This document shows positions 14,174-22,843 of a stretch of DNA of 64,000 nucleotides, one piece after another. The notes beneath the pieces were generated by a model that saw only the letters and a list, made by a program, of their open reading frames with translations, made no database searches and had not been told where the DNA came from. The position numbers and the translations under genes were made by a program. Source of the DNA: Scatomorpha stercorigallinarum (GTDB lineage Bacteria; Bacillota; Clostridia; Oscillospirales; Oscillospiraceae); NCBI GenBank assembly GCA_944387865.1, contig CALXGN010000011.1:10622-74621 (forward strand), in the 5' to 3' direction. How positions within the stretch are numbered: the stretch's first letter is position 1; every line of letters begins with the position of its first letter.

Positions 14174-14986
14174 ATGAAAACAACCTGCCTGATGGACAAC
14201 GTGGCCCGCGATGGCTACGAGTGCGCCCACGGCCTCAGCCTTTACGTCGAGGCCTGCTCGCGGCGCTTCCTCTTCGACCTGGGGCCCGACGCCGGCTATA
14301 TCGAAAACGCCCGCCGCGCGGGCATCGACCTCACAAAATGCGAATTTGCCATCATCTCCCACGCGCACGACGACCACGGCGGCGGCCTGGCCGCTTTCCT
14401 CGAGCTCTGCCCGCACGCGCCGGTCTATGTGCGCGAGGGCGGCTTTGAGCCGCACTGGTCGCATCCCGCGCCGGGCGAGAGCAAGGCCATCGGCCTCGAC
14501 CCCTCGCTGGCGGAGGATGCGCGCATCGTCTACACGGGCGAGGAATACGAGATCAGCCCGGGGCTGACGCTCTTTGCCGGCGTGCGCGGGCGCGAGCTCT
14601 TCTCCGGCGCCAACCGCGTGCTCTTCGGGCCCGACAACGTCACGCCCGACGACTTCGCGCACGAGCAGGACCTGCTCATCGAGGAAAACGGACGCCGCTG
14701 CCTGATCGCCGGCTGCGCGCACAACGGCATCGTCAACATCCTCGCGCGCTGCGCCGAGCTCTGCCCGCAGCCGCCAGACGCCGCCGTCGGCGGCTTCCAC
14801 CTGATGATCCCCTCCACGGGGGAGTCGGACGCGGCGCTGACGGACGCCATCGCCGAACGCCTCGCCGCGCTGCCCACGCGCTTCTACACCGGACACTGCA
14901 CCGGCCTCAGCAGCTTCGAGCGGCTAAAGGCGCGGATGGGCTCACAGATAAGCTACCTCGCCGCCGGCGACACGATAACCGTCTGA
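14174..14986 (+). CDS. MBL-fold metallohydrolase, dihydropterin-phosphate synthase-like group
   Basis: The 270-residue protein has the metallo-beta-lactamase motif 'SHAHDDHGGG' near residue 62, plus later metal ligands in 'AGCAHNGIVN' and 'TGHCTG'. The opening 'CLMDNVARDGYECAHGLSLYVE' and overall length fit the group around the MJ0301-type methanopterin-precursor enzyme, which is widespread in Clostridia without that pathway. It probably binds two metal ions. It is cotranscribed with the nucleoside phosphorylase and ends in a strong terminator. Its substrate is unknown. Confidence 0.88.
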   Translation: MKTTCLMDNVARDGYECAHGLSLYVEACSRRFLFDLGPDAGYIENARRAGIDLTKCEFAIISHAHDDHGGGLAAFLELCPHAPVYVREGGFEPHWSHPAPGESKAIGLDPSLAEDARIVYTGEEYEISPGLTLFAGVRGRELFSGANRVLFGPDNVTPDDFAHEQDLLIEENGRRCLIAGCAHNGIVNILARCAELCPQPPDAAVGGFHLMIPSTGESDAALTDAIAERLAALPTRFYTGHCTGLSSFERLKARMGSQISYLAAGDTITV

Positions 14987-15004
14987 GCCGCCGCGGGCAA
15001 ATAT

Positions 15005-15034
15005 GAAAGCAGGCCCCTTTTGGGGCCTGCTTTC
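15005..15034. terminator. Bidirectional terminator between converging genes
   Basis: A perfect 13-bp stem (15005-15017 with 15022-15034, TTTT loop) lies between the rightward MBL gene and the leftward exported-protein gene. Confidence 0.85.
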
Positions 15035-15073
15035 GCGTTATCCGGCATGTGGCGGAGGCCTCCGCCGGGCCGG

Positions 15074-15529
15074 TCATTTTTTCATCAGCGCGGAGGCTGT
15101 GGACGCTATCAGCTCGCAGTCGTCCGTGGCCAGATAGAGGTGGTTGGCCGCGAGGGCGCTACCGGCGGCGAGGGTCTCGCCGGTGGTGAGGTCGGTGAGG
15201 GCGGCGGTGGCGGCGGCCGTGCCGCTGCGGAAGAGCAGCTGCGTCCCCGCCGGGCAGGGCGTGCCCTCGCCCTCCGCCAGGGAAACGGCCTCGAAGGCCC
15301 CGGCGGCGTCCGCCAGGCTGTTCTGCACGCTCTCCTCCAGCTCGCGGGCCTCGGATTCGATGCGGCTGGTATACGCGCTGCGGATGGATGGCGCGAGCAC
15401 GTCGTCCAGATAGCTCATGGATATCAGCGGGTCGCCCTGGGTGCCGGCGGTGCCGGCGGCGTAGGCCCCGAGGCCGCCGGCGAGGACGGCCACGGCCAGC
15501 AGCAGGACGATCACATGCCATTTTTTCAT
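15074..15529 (-). CDS. Small exported or membrane-anchored protein of unknown function
   Basis: The 151-residue protein starts with a signal-anchor ('MKKWHVIVLLLAVAVLAGGLGAYAAG') followed by a polar domain. That domain has a helical middle ('RSAYTSRIESEARELEESVQNSLADAAGAFE') and an end that recalls a surface-layer or sporulation accessory domain ('GETLAAGSALAANHLYLATDDCELIASTASALMKK'). A single Cys pair may form a disulfide outside. It is the last gene downstream of alr-mazF, separated from mazF by a GC-rich hairpin. The family is not recognised. Confidence 0.75.
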   Translation of the reverse strand: MKKWHVIVLLLAVAVLAGGLGAYAAGTAGTQGDPLISMSYLDDVLAPSIRSAYTSRIESEARELEESVQNSLADAAGAFEAVSLAEGEGTPCPAGTQLLFRSGTAAATAALTDLTTGETLAAGSALAANHLYLATDDCELIASTASALMKK

Positions 15530-15548
15530 CGTATGTACCTCCGTCGTC

Positions 15549-15582
15549 CTCCCGGGGCTGACCGCCCCGGGAGCGCTTTTTT
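15549..15582 (+). terminator. GC-rich hairpin with T-run on the opposite strand to local genes
   Basis: A perfect 10-bp stem (15549-15558 with 15564-15573) is followed by TTTTTT only on the rightward strand, although both neighbours are leftward. It may reduce antisense transcription or act as a processing hairpin between mazF and the exported-protein gene. Confidence 0.4.
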
Positions 15583-15584
15583 CT

Positions 15585-15938
15585 TCACTGTGTGAGCCCG
15601 AAGCTCACGGCTATGGCGCCGTTCACTTTGTCCATCGTCGCGCCGTCCAGCTGGCCCATCCGCTCGCGCAGGCGGGATTTGTCCAGCGTGCGTATCTGCT
15701 CGAGCAGCACCACGCTGTCACGGCTGAGGCCGTAATTGCGGGCCGAGAGCTCGATATGCGTCGGCAGCCGGGCCTTGCCCGTCTGCGAGGTGATGGCCGC
15801 GGCGATGACCGTCGGGCTGTGGCGGTTCCCCGTGTCGTTCTGGACGATCAGCACAGGGCGCATCCCGCCCTGCTCGCTGCCGACCACGGGGCTGAGGTCG
15901 GCGTAATAGATGTCCCCGCGTTTGACCGCATTGTGCAT
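15585..15938 (-). CDS. mazF: MazF/PemK-family endoribonuclease toxin
   Basis: The 117-residue protein shows MazF hallmarks: 'VKRGDIYYADLSPVVGSEQGGMRPVLIVQND' at the N-terminus, 'SPTVIAAAITS' and 'LLEQIRTLDKSRL'. MazF cuts single-stranded mRNA at short sequences and is close to the Bacillus NdoA form. The chosen ATG (complement 15936-15938) fits the family N-terminus; its ribosome site is weak. It lies 121 bases after alr, as in many Firmicutes, but the MazE antitoxin gene usually found in between is absent. Regulation is probably by transcription with alr. Confidence 0.92.
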   Translation of the reverse strand: MHNAVKRGDIYYADLSPVVGSEQGGMRPVLIVQNDTGNRHSPTVIAAAITSQTGKARLPTHIELSARNYGLSRDSVVLLEQIRTLDKSRLRERMGQLDGATMDKVNGAIAVSFGLTQ

Positions 15939-16059
15939 TTTTCGTTCACTCTCCGTATTCGCGCGATAAGGGCCGCGCGCTCGCCCACTCACATTGTATG
16001 TAGGGCGGAGGGCCGCTGCCCCCAGGAGTATTCTCACACGGAGAGCGCCGTTTTATACA

Positions 16060-17178
16060 TCACACATAGACGCGCGGCACGCGCGGCGAGACGGCGCACA
16101 GCAGCTCGTAGGATATCGTCCCCGCCTTGGCCGCCTGCTCGTCCACGCTCAGGCCCTGGCCGAAAACGGTGACCACGTCGCCCACGCGCACGTCGTCCAT
16201 GCCCGTGATGTCCACCATGCACATGTCCATGCAGATGGTGCCCACCTCGCGCGCGCGGCGGCCGTTGATGAGCACGTCCATCACGCCGGAGAGCCGCCGC
16301 GGCAGCCCGTCGGCATAGCCCACCGGTATCACGGCCAGGCGCATGTCCCGCTCGCAGGTGAAGGTGCGGCCATAGCTTATCGTGTCCCCGGCGTGGTGCT
16401 CGGTTATCTCGCTCACGCGCGTCAGGACGGTCATGACGGGCCTCAAATCCAGCCCGCCGTGCTCCGCGCCGGGGTAGAGCCCGTAGAGCAGCAGGCCCGG
16501 GCGCACCATGTCCAGCGCCATCTCCCTGTAGTTTACCACGCCGCCGCTGTTGGCGCAATGGCGGATGCCCCAGCTGCGGCCGGTTTCTTTTTCCAGCCAG
16601 TCCACGGCGGCGTTGAAGCGCCGGAACTGCTCGCGCGTGAACGCCTCCTGCCCCGGCTCGTCCGCCACGGCAAAGTGCGTGAACACGCCCGTTATCTCCA
16701 GCCCCGGCAGCGAAGCGATGCTCGCCGCTTCGCGCATCTCCTGCTCGGAGAGGACGTTGAAGCCCGTGCGGCCCATGCCCGTCTCCAGCTTTATGTGGCA
16801 CCTGAGCGGCGCGCCGGAGCCGCCCAGGCGGCGGCTGACCGCCCGCGCACAGCTGATGTCGCCGATAGCCTGCTCGGCGGGCAGTCGGGCGATATCCCCC
16901 GCGATGAACGAGGGGCTCGGCGCCAGTATCAGCACCGGCGCCGTCACGCCCGCGGCGCGCAGCTCCGCCGCCTCCTCATAGCAGGACACGGCGAGGTAAT
17001 CCGCCCCGAGCTCCTCGAGGTGCTTTGCTATCGGCACCGCCCCGTGGCCGTAGGCGTTGGCCTTGCACAGGCCCATGAAGCGCGTCCCCGCGGGCAGTGC
17101 GCGGCGTATCTCGTGATAATTGTGTTCCAGGTTGGCCAGGCTGATCTCAGCCCAGGTGCGTTTGTCTTCGTTACGCAT
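16060..17178 (-). CDS. alr: Alanine racemase
   Basis: The 372-residue PLP enzyme interconverts L- and D-alanine for peptidoglycan. The PLP lysine is Lys39 in 'GLCKANAYGHGA', and the catalytic tyrosine is in 'GDTISYGRTF'. The N-terminal TIM barrel and C-terminal beta domain ('GYADGLPRRLSG...CMDMCMVDITG') are complete and of normal length. It is in an operon after nnrD and a lipoprotein gene, 15 bases from the latter, and is followed by mazF. Confidence 0.97.
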   Translation of the reverse strand: MRNEDKRTWAEISLANLEHNYHEIRRALPAGTRFMGLCKANAYGHGAVPIAKHLEELGADYLAVSCYEEAAELRAAGVTAPVLILAPSPSFIAGDIARLPAEQAIGDISCARAVSRRLGGSGAPLRCHIKLETGMGRTGFNVLSEQEMREAASIASLPGLEITGVFTHFAVADEPGQEAFTREQFRRFNAAVDWLEKETGRSWGIRHCANSGGVVNYREMALDMVRPGLLLYGLYPGAEHGGLDLRPVMTVLTRVSEITEHHAGDTISYGRTFTCERDMRLAVIPVGYADGLPRRLSGVMDVLINGRRAREVGTICMDMCMVDITGMDDVRVGDVVTVFGQGLSVDEQAAKAGTISYELLCAVSPRVPRVYV

Positions 17179-17193
17179 GCTATCGCCTCTATC

Positions 17194-17751
17194 TCATGTG
17201 GCTGTCAGTGAAAATCCCTCTATCTCGCACACCACCAGCACTTCGCCGCCCGCCGTGAACTCGGCGCTCAGCGGCCGCCCGTCCGGCCCCAGGCGCAGCT
17301 CCACGCCCTCGCCGTCCGCCGGCACCAGGCTGACGGCGCTCTCCTCCCCCTCTGTCCAGGAGAGGGCGGCGTGCGCGCCGGATATGGCCGCCAGCAGCCG
17401 CGGCAGGGCGGTGATGGCGCTCAGCCCGGCGCCGTCCAGGTCCCCCGCGGCGAGCAGCAGCGATCCGTAGCCGATCTCCGCGCCGTTTTCCGTGATGTGG
17501 GCGCTGACGCCGGCGAGCGCCTCCGGCTCCACGACGGTGACGGTACAGTCCGCCGCCGTGCCCTCAAGTGTGAGCCTGTATTCCTCCGGCCTTTCGCCGG
17601 CCGCCGCCACCCGGGCGGCGATGTGTACGCCCTCCGCCGCGTCCAGCGCGGCGCGCAGGGCTTCAAAGTCCTCCAGCGAGCTCTCCGCCGAACAGGCCGT
17701 GAGCAGCGCGAGGACAAGGGCGAGCGGCGCGGCCGCGGCCCTCAGGCGCAT
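17194..17751 (-). CDS. Lipoprotein of unknown function
   Basis: The 185-residue protein has a signal peptide ending in a lipobox (LLTAC, Cys20), so it should be lipid-anchored outside the membrane. The mature part is mixed alpha/beta with no recognised motif ('FEALRAALDAAEGVHIAARVAAAGE', 'EFTAGGEVLVVCEIEGFSLTAT'). It overlaps neither neighbour: nnrD ends three bases before it and alr begins 15 bases after. A small lipoprotein between nnrD and alr is a recurring arrangement in Firmicutes, but no role can be read here. Confidence 0.8.
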   Translation of the reverse strand: MRLRAAAAPLALVLALLTACSAESSLEDFEALRAALDAAEGVHIAARVAAAGERPEEYRLTLEGTAADCTVTVVEPEALAGVSAHITENGAEIGYGSLLLAAGDLDGAGLSAITALPRLLAAISGAHAALSWTEGEESAVSLVPADGEGVELRLGPDGRPLSAEFTAGGEVLVVCEIEGFSLTAT

Positions 17752-17754
17752 AGG

Positions 17755-18615
17755 TCATCCCTCCGTGACAGATCTCATCGCCTGCGGAAGGCGCTCTATC
17801 ATGTCCGTGGGCGTCATGCCGTACTCCCCCAGCTCCGCGGCGCACATGTCGCCCGCCAGGCCGTGCAGGTACACCGCCGCGCACACCGCCTTCCTGAAGG
17901 GCAGCTGGCAGAGCAGCGCGCCCATCAAGCCCGTGAGCACGTCGCCGCTGCCGCCGCGGGCCATGCCGGGGTTGCCCGTCGGGTTTACATAACATTCCCC
18001 GTCCGGGAAGGCGCAGACCGTCCCCCGCCCCTTGAGCACCAGCGCGCAGCCGTGTTCGCGCGCGAAGCGCAGCGTGGCCTCCTCCCGCGGCGCGGACAGG
18101 TCGCCGCCCAGGCGCTCGAACTCGCGCGCGTGCGGCGTCAGCACCAGGGGGCAGGCGGCGCGCTCCAGCAGTTCCGGCGCGCGAGAGAGGGCCCATAGGG
18201 CGTCCGCGTCCAGCACCGTGGGGACGCGCGAGGCCTCCAGCAGCGCGCCCACGAGCGCCGTCACGCCCGCGCTGCGGCCCAGGCCCGGGCCGACGGCCAG
18301 CGCGTCGCACTTTTCCAGCCGCCTGAGCAGCTCCGGCGCAGCCTCCGGCGAGAGCAGCCCGTCCCCGCCGCAGGGCAGGGGGAAGGGCATGGCCTCGTCG
18401 TTCTTGACGGCGGTGACGGCGTAGATCGCCTCCGGCACGCCGAGGTAGACCAGCCCGGCCCCGCCGCGCACGGCGGCGCGTGATGCGAGCGTGGGCGCGC
18501 CCGTGTATCCCACGCTGCCGGCCACGATCAGCAGCCGGCCGAAGTCGTGCTTCGAGGCGTCCCGCCGGCGGCGGGGCAGCGTCGGGGGCATTTGGTTGTC
18601 GGATGGCGTTTTCAT
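17755..18615 (-). CDS. nnrD: ADP/ATP-dependent NAD(P)H-hydrate dehydratase
   Basis: The 286-residue protein matches the C-terminal (CARKD) half of YjeF-type repair enzymes. It has 'GRLLIVAGSVGYTGAPTLAS' near the start, 'ALAVGPGLGRS', 'LDADAL' and the ATP-site motif 'NPGMARGGSGDVLTG'. It repairs hydrated NADH using ATP or ADP. The epimerase half is absent from this ORF. The ATG lies only eight bases after a clear -10 box, with no ribosome site, suggesting a leaderless message. It heads the nnrD-lipoprotein-alr-mazF operon. Confidence 0.93.
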   Translation of the reverse strand: MKTPSDNQMPPTLPRRRRDASKHDFGRLLIVAGSVGYTGAPTLASRAAVRGGAGLVYLGVPEAIYAVTAVKNDEAMPFPLPCGGDGLLSPEAAPELLRRLEKCDALAVGPGLGRSAGVTALVGALLEASRVPTVLDADALWALSRAPELLERAACPLVLTPHAREFERLGGDLSAPREEATLRFAREHGCALVLKGRGTVCAFPDGECYVNPTGNPGMARGGSGDVLTGLMGALLCQLPFRKAVCAAVYLHGLAGDMCAAELGEYGMTPTDMIERLPQAMRSVTEG

Positions 18616-18623
18616 GACATGAT

Positions 18624-18652
18624 ATTATACACTCTCCGGCCGCGTCCGTCAA
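18624..18652 (-). promoter_or_regulatory. Promoter of the nnrD operon, leaderless spacing
   Basis: Leftward TTGACG (complement 18647-18652), 17 bases, TATAAT (complement 18624-18629). The expected transcript start falls at or next to the ATG (complement 18613-18615). Confidence 0.85.
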
Positions 18653-18691
18653 ATATGGCCGGGAAAAAACCCCCGTGAGCGCATAAACTGT

Positions 18692-18720
18692 TTGACTTCC
18701 GCGGCGCGATGTGCTATAAA
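18692..18720 (+). promoter_or_regulatory. Promoter of the T-box-pheST operon
   Basis: TTGACT (18692-18697), 17 bases, TATAAA (18715-18720), back-to-back with the nnrD promoter. Confidence 0.85.
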
Positions 18721-18726
18721 TGTATT

Positions 18727-18970
18727 CTGGTTGATATAAAAACATGCGATGAACGGGAAAATAGCCCGTGAGCGGGGCGCAAAGAGAACGGAGGCCGCCG
18801 GCTGTAAGCCTCCCGCGCGCCGTGGGCTTGTTCGCCCGGGAGCTACCGGCCAATCACCGGCGGGTCCGGCCCGATAACGCCGGCAAGAGCGCGGCGCAGA
18901 GCGCCGAACACGGGTGGTACCGCGGAAGTGAGCCTTTCGTCCCTGTCAAGGGGCGGAAGGTATTTTTTTG
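18727..18970 (+). ncRNA. T-box riboswitch controlling pheST
   Basis: The leader contains the T-box core GGGTGGTACCGCGG (18912-18925) and a terminator: an 11-bp stem (18933-18943 with 18950-18960) with a T-run at 18961-18968. Upstream lie GC-rich Stem I-type hairpins. The variable base in TGGT would pair with discriminator A73, as expected for tRNA-Phe. A TTC (Phe) triplet at 18831-18833 is a possible specifier, though the Stem I fold was not fully resolved. Uncharged tRNA-Phe would favour antitermination and pheST expression. Confidence 0.93.
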
Positions 18971-19010
18971 CCCCGAGAAGGCTCGCAGATCGCACATGGG
19001 AGGAAGAAGC

Positions 19011-20036
19011 ATGAAAGAACAGTTGGAACTGCTCGCCAGGGAGTCGCTGGAGGCGGTGGCCGCGGCGGCGGACGTGGCGGCGCTGGACGCGCTGCGCGTC
19101 AAATACCTGGGCAAGAAGGGCGCGCTGACGGCCATCCTCAAGCAGATGGGCAAGCTCAGCGCGGAGGAGCGCCCGGCCATGGGCCAGCTTGCCAACAGCG
19201 TGCGCGCCGAGCTGGAGAGCGCGCTGGACGAGCGCCGTGTGGAGCTGGAGGAGGCCGAGCTGAACGCCCAGCTGGCCGCCGAGGCGCTGGACGTCACGCT
19301 GCCCGGCAAGCGCGTCCACGGCGGGCACAAGCACCCCATGGACACCGTCATCGACGAGCTGAAGGACATCTTCGTCGGCATGGGCTTCGAGGTGGACGAC
19401 GGCCCCGAGGTGGAGCAGAGCGTCTATAACTTCGACCGCCTGAACACCGACGAGGGCCACCCCGCCCGCGAGTGGACGGACACCTTCTATCTGGACGAGG
19501 AGAGCAAGATGCTCCTGCGCACGCAGACCAGCAACATGGAGCCGCGCATCATGGAAACGCGCGAGCTGCCCATCCGCGCCGCCGTTTTCGGCCGCTGCTA
19601 CCGCAAGGACGAGGTGGACGCCACGCACAGCCCCATGTTCCACCAGATGGAGGGCCTGGTCGTCGATAAGCACATCACCTTCGCCGACCTCAAGGGCCTG
19701 CTGCACAACATGGCCGTGCAGATGTACGGCCCCGGCACGGTCACCCGCTTCCGCCCGCACCACTTCCCCTTCACGGAGCCGAGCTGCGAGATGGACGTGC
19801 AGTGCCACAAGTGCGGCGGCAAGGGCTGCTCCACCTGCAAGGGCTCCGGCTGGATCGAGCTGCTGGGCGCCGGCGTCACCAACCCGCACGTGCACGAGAT
19901 GAGCGGCATAGACACGAGCAAATACTCCGGCCTCGCCTGGGGCATGGGCCTCGACCGCGCCGCCATGCGCCGCTACAAGATCGCCGACCTGCGGCTGATG
20001 TTCGAAAACGACGTGCGCTTCCTGGAGCAGTTCTGA
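19011..20036 (+). CDS. pheS: Phenylalanine-tRNA ligase alpha subunit
   Basis: The 341-residue catalytic subunit has an N-terminal coiled coil (about 1-95) that binds tRNA. The class II aminoacylation core has 'HPMDTVIDELKDIFVGMGF', 'LLRTQTSNMEPRIM', 'RPHHFPFTEPSCEMDV' and 'GLAWGMGLDRAAMRRY'. A CxxC...CxxC insertion ('CHKCGGKGCSTCKGSG') is typical of this group. ATG 19011 follows GGGAGGAAG; the longer open frame upstream is T-box leader. It works as a heterotetramer with PheT. Confidence 0.97.
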   Translation: MKEQLELLARESLEAVAAAADVAALDALRVKYLGKKGALTAILKQMGKLSAEERPAMGQLANSVRAELESALDERRVELEEAELNAQLAAEALDVTLPGKRVHGGHKHPMDTVIDELKDIFVGMGFEVDDGPEVEQSVYNFDRLNTDEGHPAREWTDTFYLDEESKMLLRTQTSNMEPRIMETRELPIRAAVFGRCYRKDEVDATHSPMFHQMEGLVVDKHITFADLKGLLHNMAVQMYGPGTVTRFRPHHFPFTEPSCEMDVQCHKCGGKGCSTCKGSGWIELLGAGVTNPHVHEMSGIDTSKYSGLAWGMGLDRAAMRRYKIADLRLMFENDVRFLEQF

Positions 20037-20088
20037 GCGCGCGGACAGCGGATTTTATCTAACGCCTGTAAAGGAGCATGACTGATAT

Positions 20089-22485
20089 ATGGATCTTTCA
20101 AGGAAATGGCTCACCGAATTCGTCGATGTGGGCCTGGATGAGATAAACGACCACGACTTTGCCGAGGCCATGACCATGTCCGGCTCCAAGGTCGAGGACA
20201 CGCACTACATGGGCGAGGGCATCTCCAATGTCGTCGTCGGCAGGATCGTGGAGATGGTCCGCCACCACGACAGCGACCACATGTGGACCTGCCAGGTCGA
20301 TGTGGGCGGCAAGCGCCTGCTGCAGATCGTCACCGGCGCGCAGAACCAGAAAGTTGGCGACCTGGTGCCCGTGGCGCTGGACGGCGCCACTCTCCCCAGC
20401 GGCGCGGAGATACACACCACCACCTTCCGCGGCGAGCTCAGCGAGGGCATGATGTGCTCCATCAAGGAGCTGGGGCTGACGCTGCACGACTTCCCCTACG
20501 CCGTTGAGGACGGGCTGTTCATTTTGCAGGAGGACTGCCGGCCCGGCGACGACATCGTGCCCGTCATCGGCCGCGACGACCACGTGGTGGAGTTTGAGAT
20601 AACCCCCAACCGCCCCGACTGCCTTTCCGTCATCGGCCTCGCGCGCGAGGCCTCGGTCACCTTCCAGAAGCCGCTGAAGCTGCACACCCCCGTGGTCAAA
20701 GGCAGCGGCGGCGACATCCACGAGCTGGTGAAGGTGGACGTGGAGGACGCCAAGCTCTGCCCGCGCTACACCGCGCGCATGGTGCGCAACATCAAGATCG
20801 AGCCCTCGCCCAAGTGGATGCGCGAGCGCATCGCCGCCATGGGCATGCGCCCCATCAACAACATCGTTGACATCACCAACTACGTGATGATGGAGTACGG
20901 CCAGCCGATGCACGCTTTCGACTTCTCCTGCGTTGACGGCGGGCACATCATCGTCCGCACCGCGCGCGAGGGCGAGACCTGCCGCACGCTGGACGGCAAC
21001 GAGCGCAAGGTGACGCCCAACATGCTCTGCATCTGCGACGAGCATAAGCCCGTGGGCCTGGCCGGCGTCATGGGCGGCGAGAACAGCGAGATCACGCCGG
21101 ACACGAAGATGGTCCTCTTCGAGAGCGCAAACTTCAACGGCACCAGCATCCGCCGCACGGCCGCCGCGCTGAACATGCGCACGGACGCCTCCGCCCACTA
21201 TGAGAAGGGTCTCGACCCCTATCTGACCAAGATCGCCGTGGACCGGGCCTGCGAGCTGGTGGAGCTGCTGGGCGCAGGCGAGGTCGTGGACGGCTATGTG
21301 GACGTGTTCCCCGATCCCCCCAAGCCGCTGGTGCGCGAGCTGGACGTGGACCGCGTCAACTGGATACTGGGCACGGACATCGACGGCGATACCATGCGCA
21401 AAATACTCAGCGACCTCGGCTTCCAGCTGGACGGCAACACCGTCACCGTCCCCAGCTGGCGGCTCGACATCGACCCCAAGTACACGCAGAACGACTTTGC
21501 CGAGGAAGTCGCGCGCATTTACGGCTTCAACAACATCCCCAGCACGATGATGGCCGACTCCGGCACCAAGTCCGGCGGCTACACGCCCGAGCAGGCCGCC
21601 GAGCGCCGCCTGGGCGAGACCTGCCGCGCCAACGGCTACGACAGCATCATCACCTACTCCTTCTACAGCCCCGCCGGCTGGGACATGATACGCCTGCCCG
21701 CAAACGACCCGCGGCGCGACGCCATCCGCATCCTCAACCCCCTGGGCGAGGACACCAGCTGCATGCGCACCACCACCCTCCCCAGCGTGCTGGAGGTACT
21801 CGCGCGCAACTGGAACTTCCGCAACAAGGCCGTCAGGATCTATGAGTTCGCGAAGGTCTACAAAAAGCGCCCGGACGGCATGGCCGACGAGCCGAAGATA
21901 CTCACCCTCGGCGCCTACGGCGGCGGCATGGATTTCTACACCCTCAAGGGCACGGTGGAGGAGCTGTGCGACACGCTGCGCATCAGCGGCGTGGAGTACG
22001 TCCCCGTCCGGGACGACCCCAGCTACCACCCCGGCCGCTGCGCCGCGGTCTACGCCGGCGGCGAATACCTGGGCCGCTTCGGCCAGGTACATCCGCTGGT
22101 GGCAAAGAACTACGGCGTGAGCGAGGAGCTCTACGCCGCCGAGCTGGACTTCCCCGCCATGTTCGCCCACCGCACGACGGAGCTCTATTACGCCCCGCTG
22201 CCGCGCTTCCCGGCCGTCATGCGCGACATCTCCCTCGTCTGCGACGACGCCCTCACCGCCGGCGAGCTGGAGAAGTGCATCCGCCGCGCCGGCGGCGAAT
22301 ACCTGGAGAGCGTGGAAGTTTTCGACGTCTACAAGGGCGCCAACATCCCGGAGGGCAAGAAGAGCGTCTCCTTCGCGCTCGCCCTGCGCGCCGGCGACCA
22401 GACGCTCACCGACGACCACGCCGACGAGGCCGTTGCCGCCATCCTCGACGCCCTGGCGCGCGAATACGGCGCGGTCATCCGCTGA
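20089..22485 (+). CDS. pheT: Phenylalanine-tRNA ligase beta subunit
   Basis: The 798-residue subunit is complete. It has an N-terminal OB-fold tRNA-binding domain (about 40-150, 'VVGRIVEMVRHHDSDHMWTC'), B3/B4 editing domain ('RTLDGNERKV...GVMGGENSEI'), B5 DNA-binding-like domain, the catalytic-like core, and the C-terminal FDX-ACB anticodon-binding domain ('LPRFPAVMRDISLVCDD...'). It follows pheS by 52 bases and shares the T-box. It edits mischarged Tyr-tRNA-Phe. Confidence 0.97.
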   Translation: MDLSRKWLTEFVDVGLDEINDHDFAEAMTMSGSKVEDTHYMGEGISNVVVGRIVEMVRHHDSDHMWTCQVDVGGKRLLQIVTGAQNQKVGDLVPVALDGATLPSGAEIHTTTFRGELSEGMMCSIKELGLTLHDFPYAVEDGLFILQEDCRPGDDIVPVIGRDDHVVEFEITPNRPDCLSVIGLAREASVTFQKPLKLHTPVVKGSGGDIHELVKVDVEDAKLCPRYTARMVRNIKIEPSPKWMRERIAAMGMRPINNIVDITNYVMMEYGQPMHAFDFSCVDGGHIIVRTAREGETCRTLDGNERKVTPNMLCICDEHKPVGLAGVMGGENSEITPDTKMVLFESANFNGTSIRRTAAALNMRTDASAHYEKGLDPYLTKIAVDRACELVELLGAGEVVDGYVDVFPDPPKPLVRELDVDRVNWILGTDIDGDTMRKILSDLGFQLDGNTVTVPSWRLDIDPKYTQNDFAEEVARIYGFNNIPSTMMADSGTKSGGYTPEQAAERRLGETCRANGYDSIITYSFYSPAGWDMIRLPANDPRRDAIRILNPLGEDTSCMRTTTLPSVLEVLARNWNFRNKAVRIYEFAKVYKKRPDGMADEPKILTLGAYGGGMDFYTLKGTVEELCDTLRISGVEYVPVRDDPSYHPGRCAAVYAGGEYLGRFGQVHPLVAKNYGVSEELYAAELDFPAMFAHRTTELYYAPLPRFPAVMRDISLVCDDALTAGELEKCIRRAGGEYLESVEVFDVYKGANIPEGKKSVSFALALRAGDQTLTDDHADEAVAAILDALAREYGAVIR

Positions 22486-22516
22486 GCGATGTAATCGAAA
22501 CGTAACACTCAACGTC

Positions 22517-22544
22517 TTTACACCCCCGGTTTTTTTGGTATAAT
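22517..22544 (+). promoter_or_regulatory. Promoter of the IreB-family gene
   Basis: TTTACA (22517-22522), 16 bases, TATAAT (22539-22544); AAGGAGGG precedes the start at 22591. Confidence 0.75.
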
Positions 22545-22590
22545 AGCAACTGCAAGCGGAAATTATACCAAAGACCAAGGAGGGTTAGAC

Positions 22591-22833
22591 ATGGAGGACG
22601 CCACCAGGAGATTTACCGCGATAGATAACCGCAACGAGACACGCGAGATACTGTCATCCGTATATGACTCTCTCAAGGTCAAGGGCTATAACCCCATCAA
22701 CCAGCTCGTCGGCTACATCATCTCGGAGGACCCCACGTACATCACGAACTACAACAACGCGCGGAGCCTCATCTGCCGTCTCGACCGTGACGAGCTGCTC
22801 CAGGAGCTGCTCGTGAGCTATCTCGGCAAATAA
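22591..22833 (+). CDS. ireB: IreB family regulatory phosphoprotein
   Basis: The 80-residue protein is full length for the IreB/UPF0297 (YrzL) family: 'REILSSVYDSLKVKGYNPINQLVGYIISEDPTYITNYNNARSLICRLDRDELLQELL'. In Enterococcus, IreB is phosphorylated on threonine by the PASTA kinase IreK and affects cephalosporin tolerance. Thr-rich residues at the N-terminus ('TRRFTAIDNRNET') are candidate sites. It is usually next to ruvX and a UPF0473 gene; here it stands alone with its own promoter and terminator. Confidence 0.95.
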   Translation: MEDATRRFTAIDNRNETREILSSVYDSLKVKGYNPINQLVGYIISEDPTYITNYNNARSLICRLDRDELLQELLVSYLGK

Positions 22834-22843
22834 CGAACGAAAA

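Noticed and set aside
12686..14896. Open frame of 736 codons on the - strand
   Set aside because: Antisense to the nucleoside phosphorylase and MBL genes; shadow of GC-rich codon use.
18768..19010. N-terminal extension of PheS
   Set aside because: This segment is the T-box leader and terminator; the ribosome site and family N-terminus are at 19011.
20098..22578. Open frame of 826 codons on the - strand opposite pheT
   Set aside because: Low-complexity Ala/Val/Gly/His product in GC-rich DNA; pheT on the other strand is complete and conserved.
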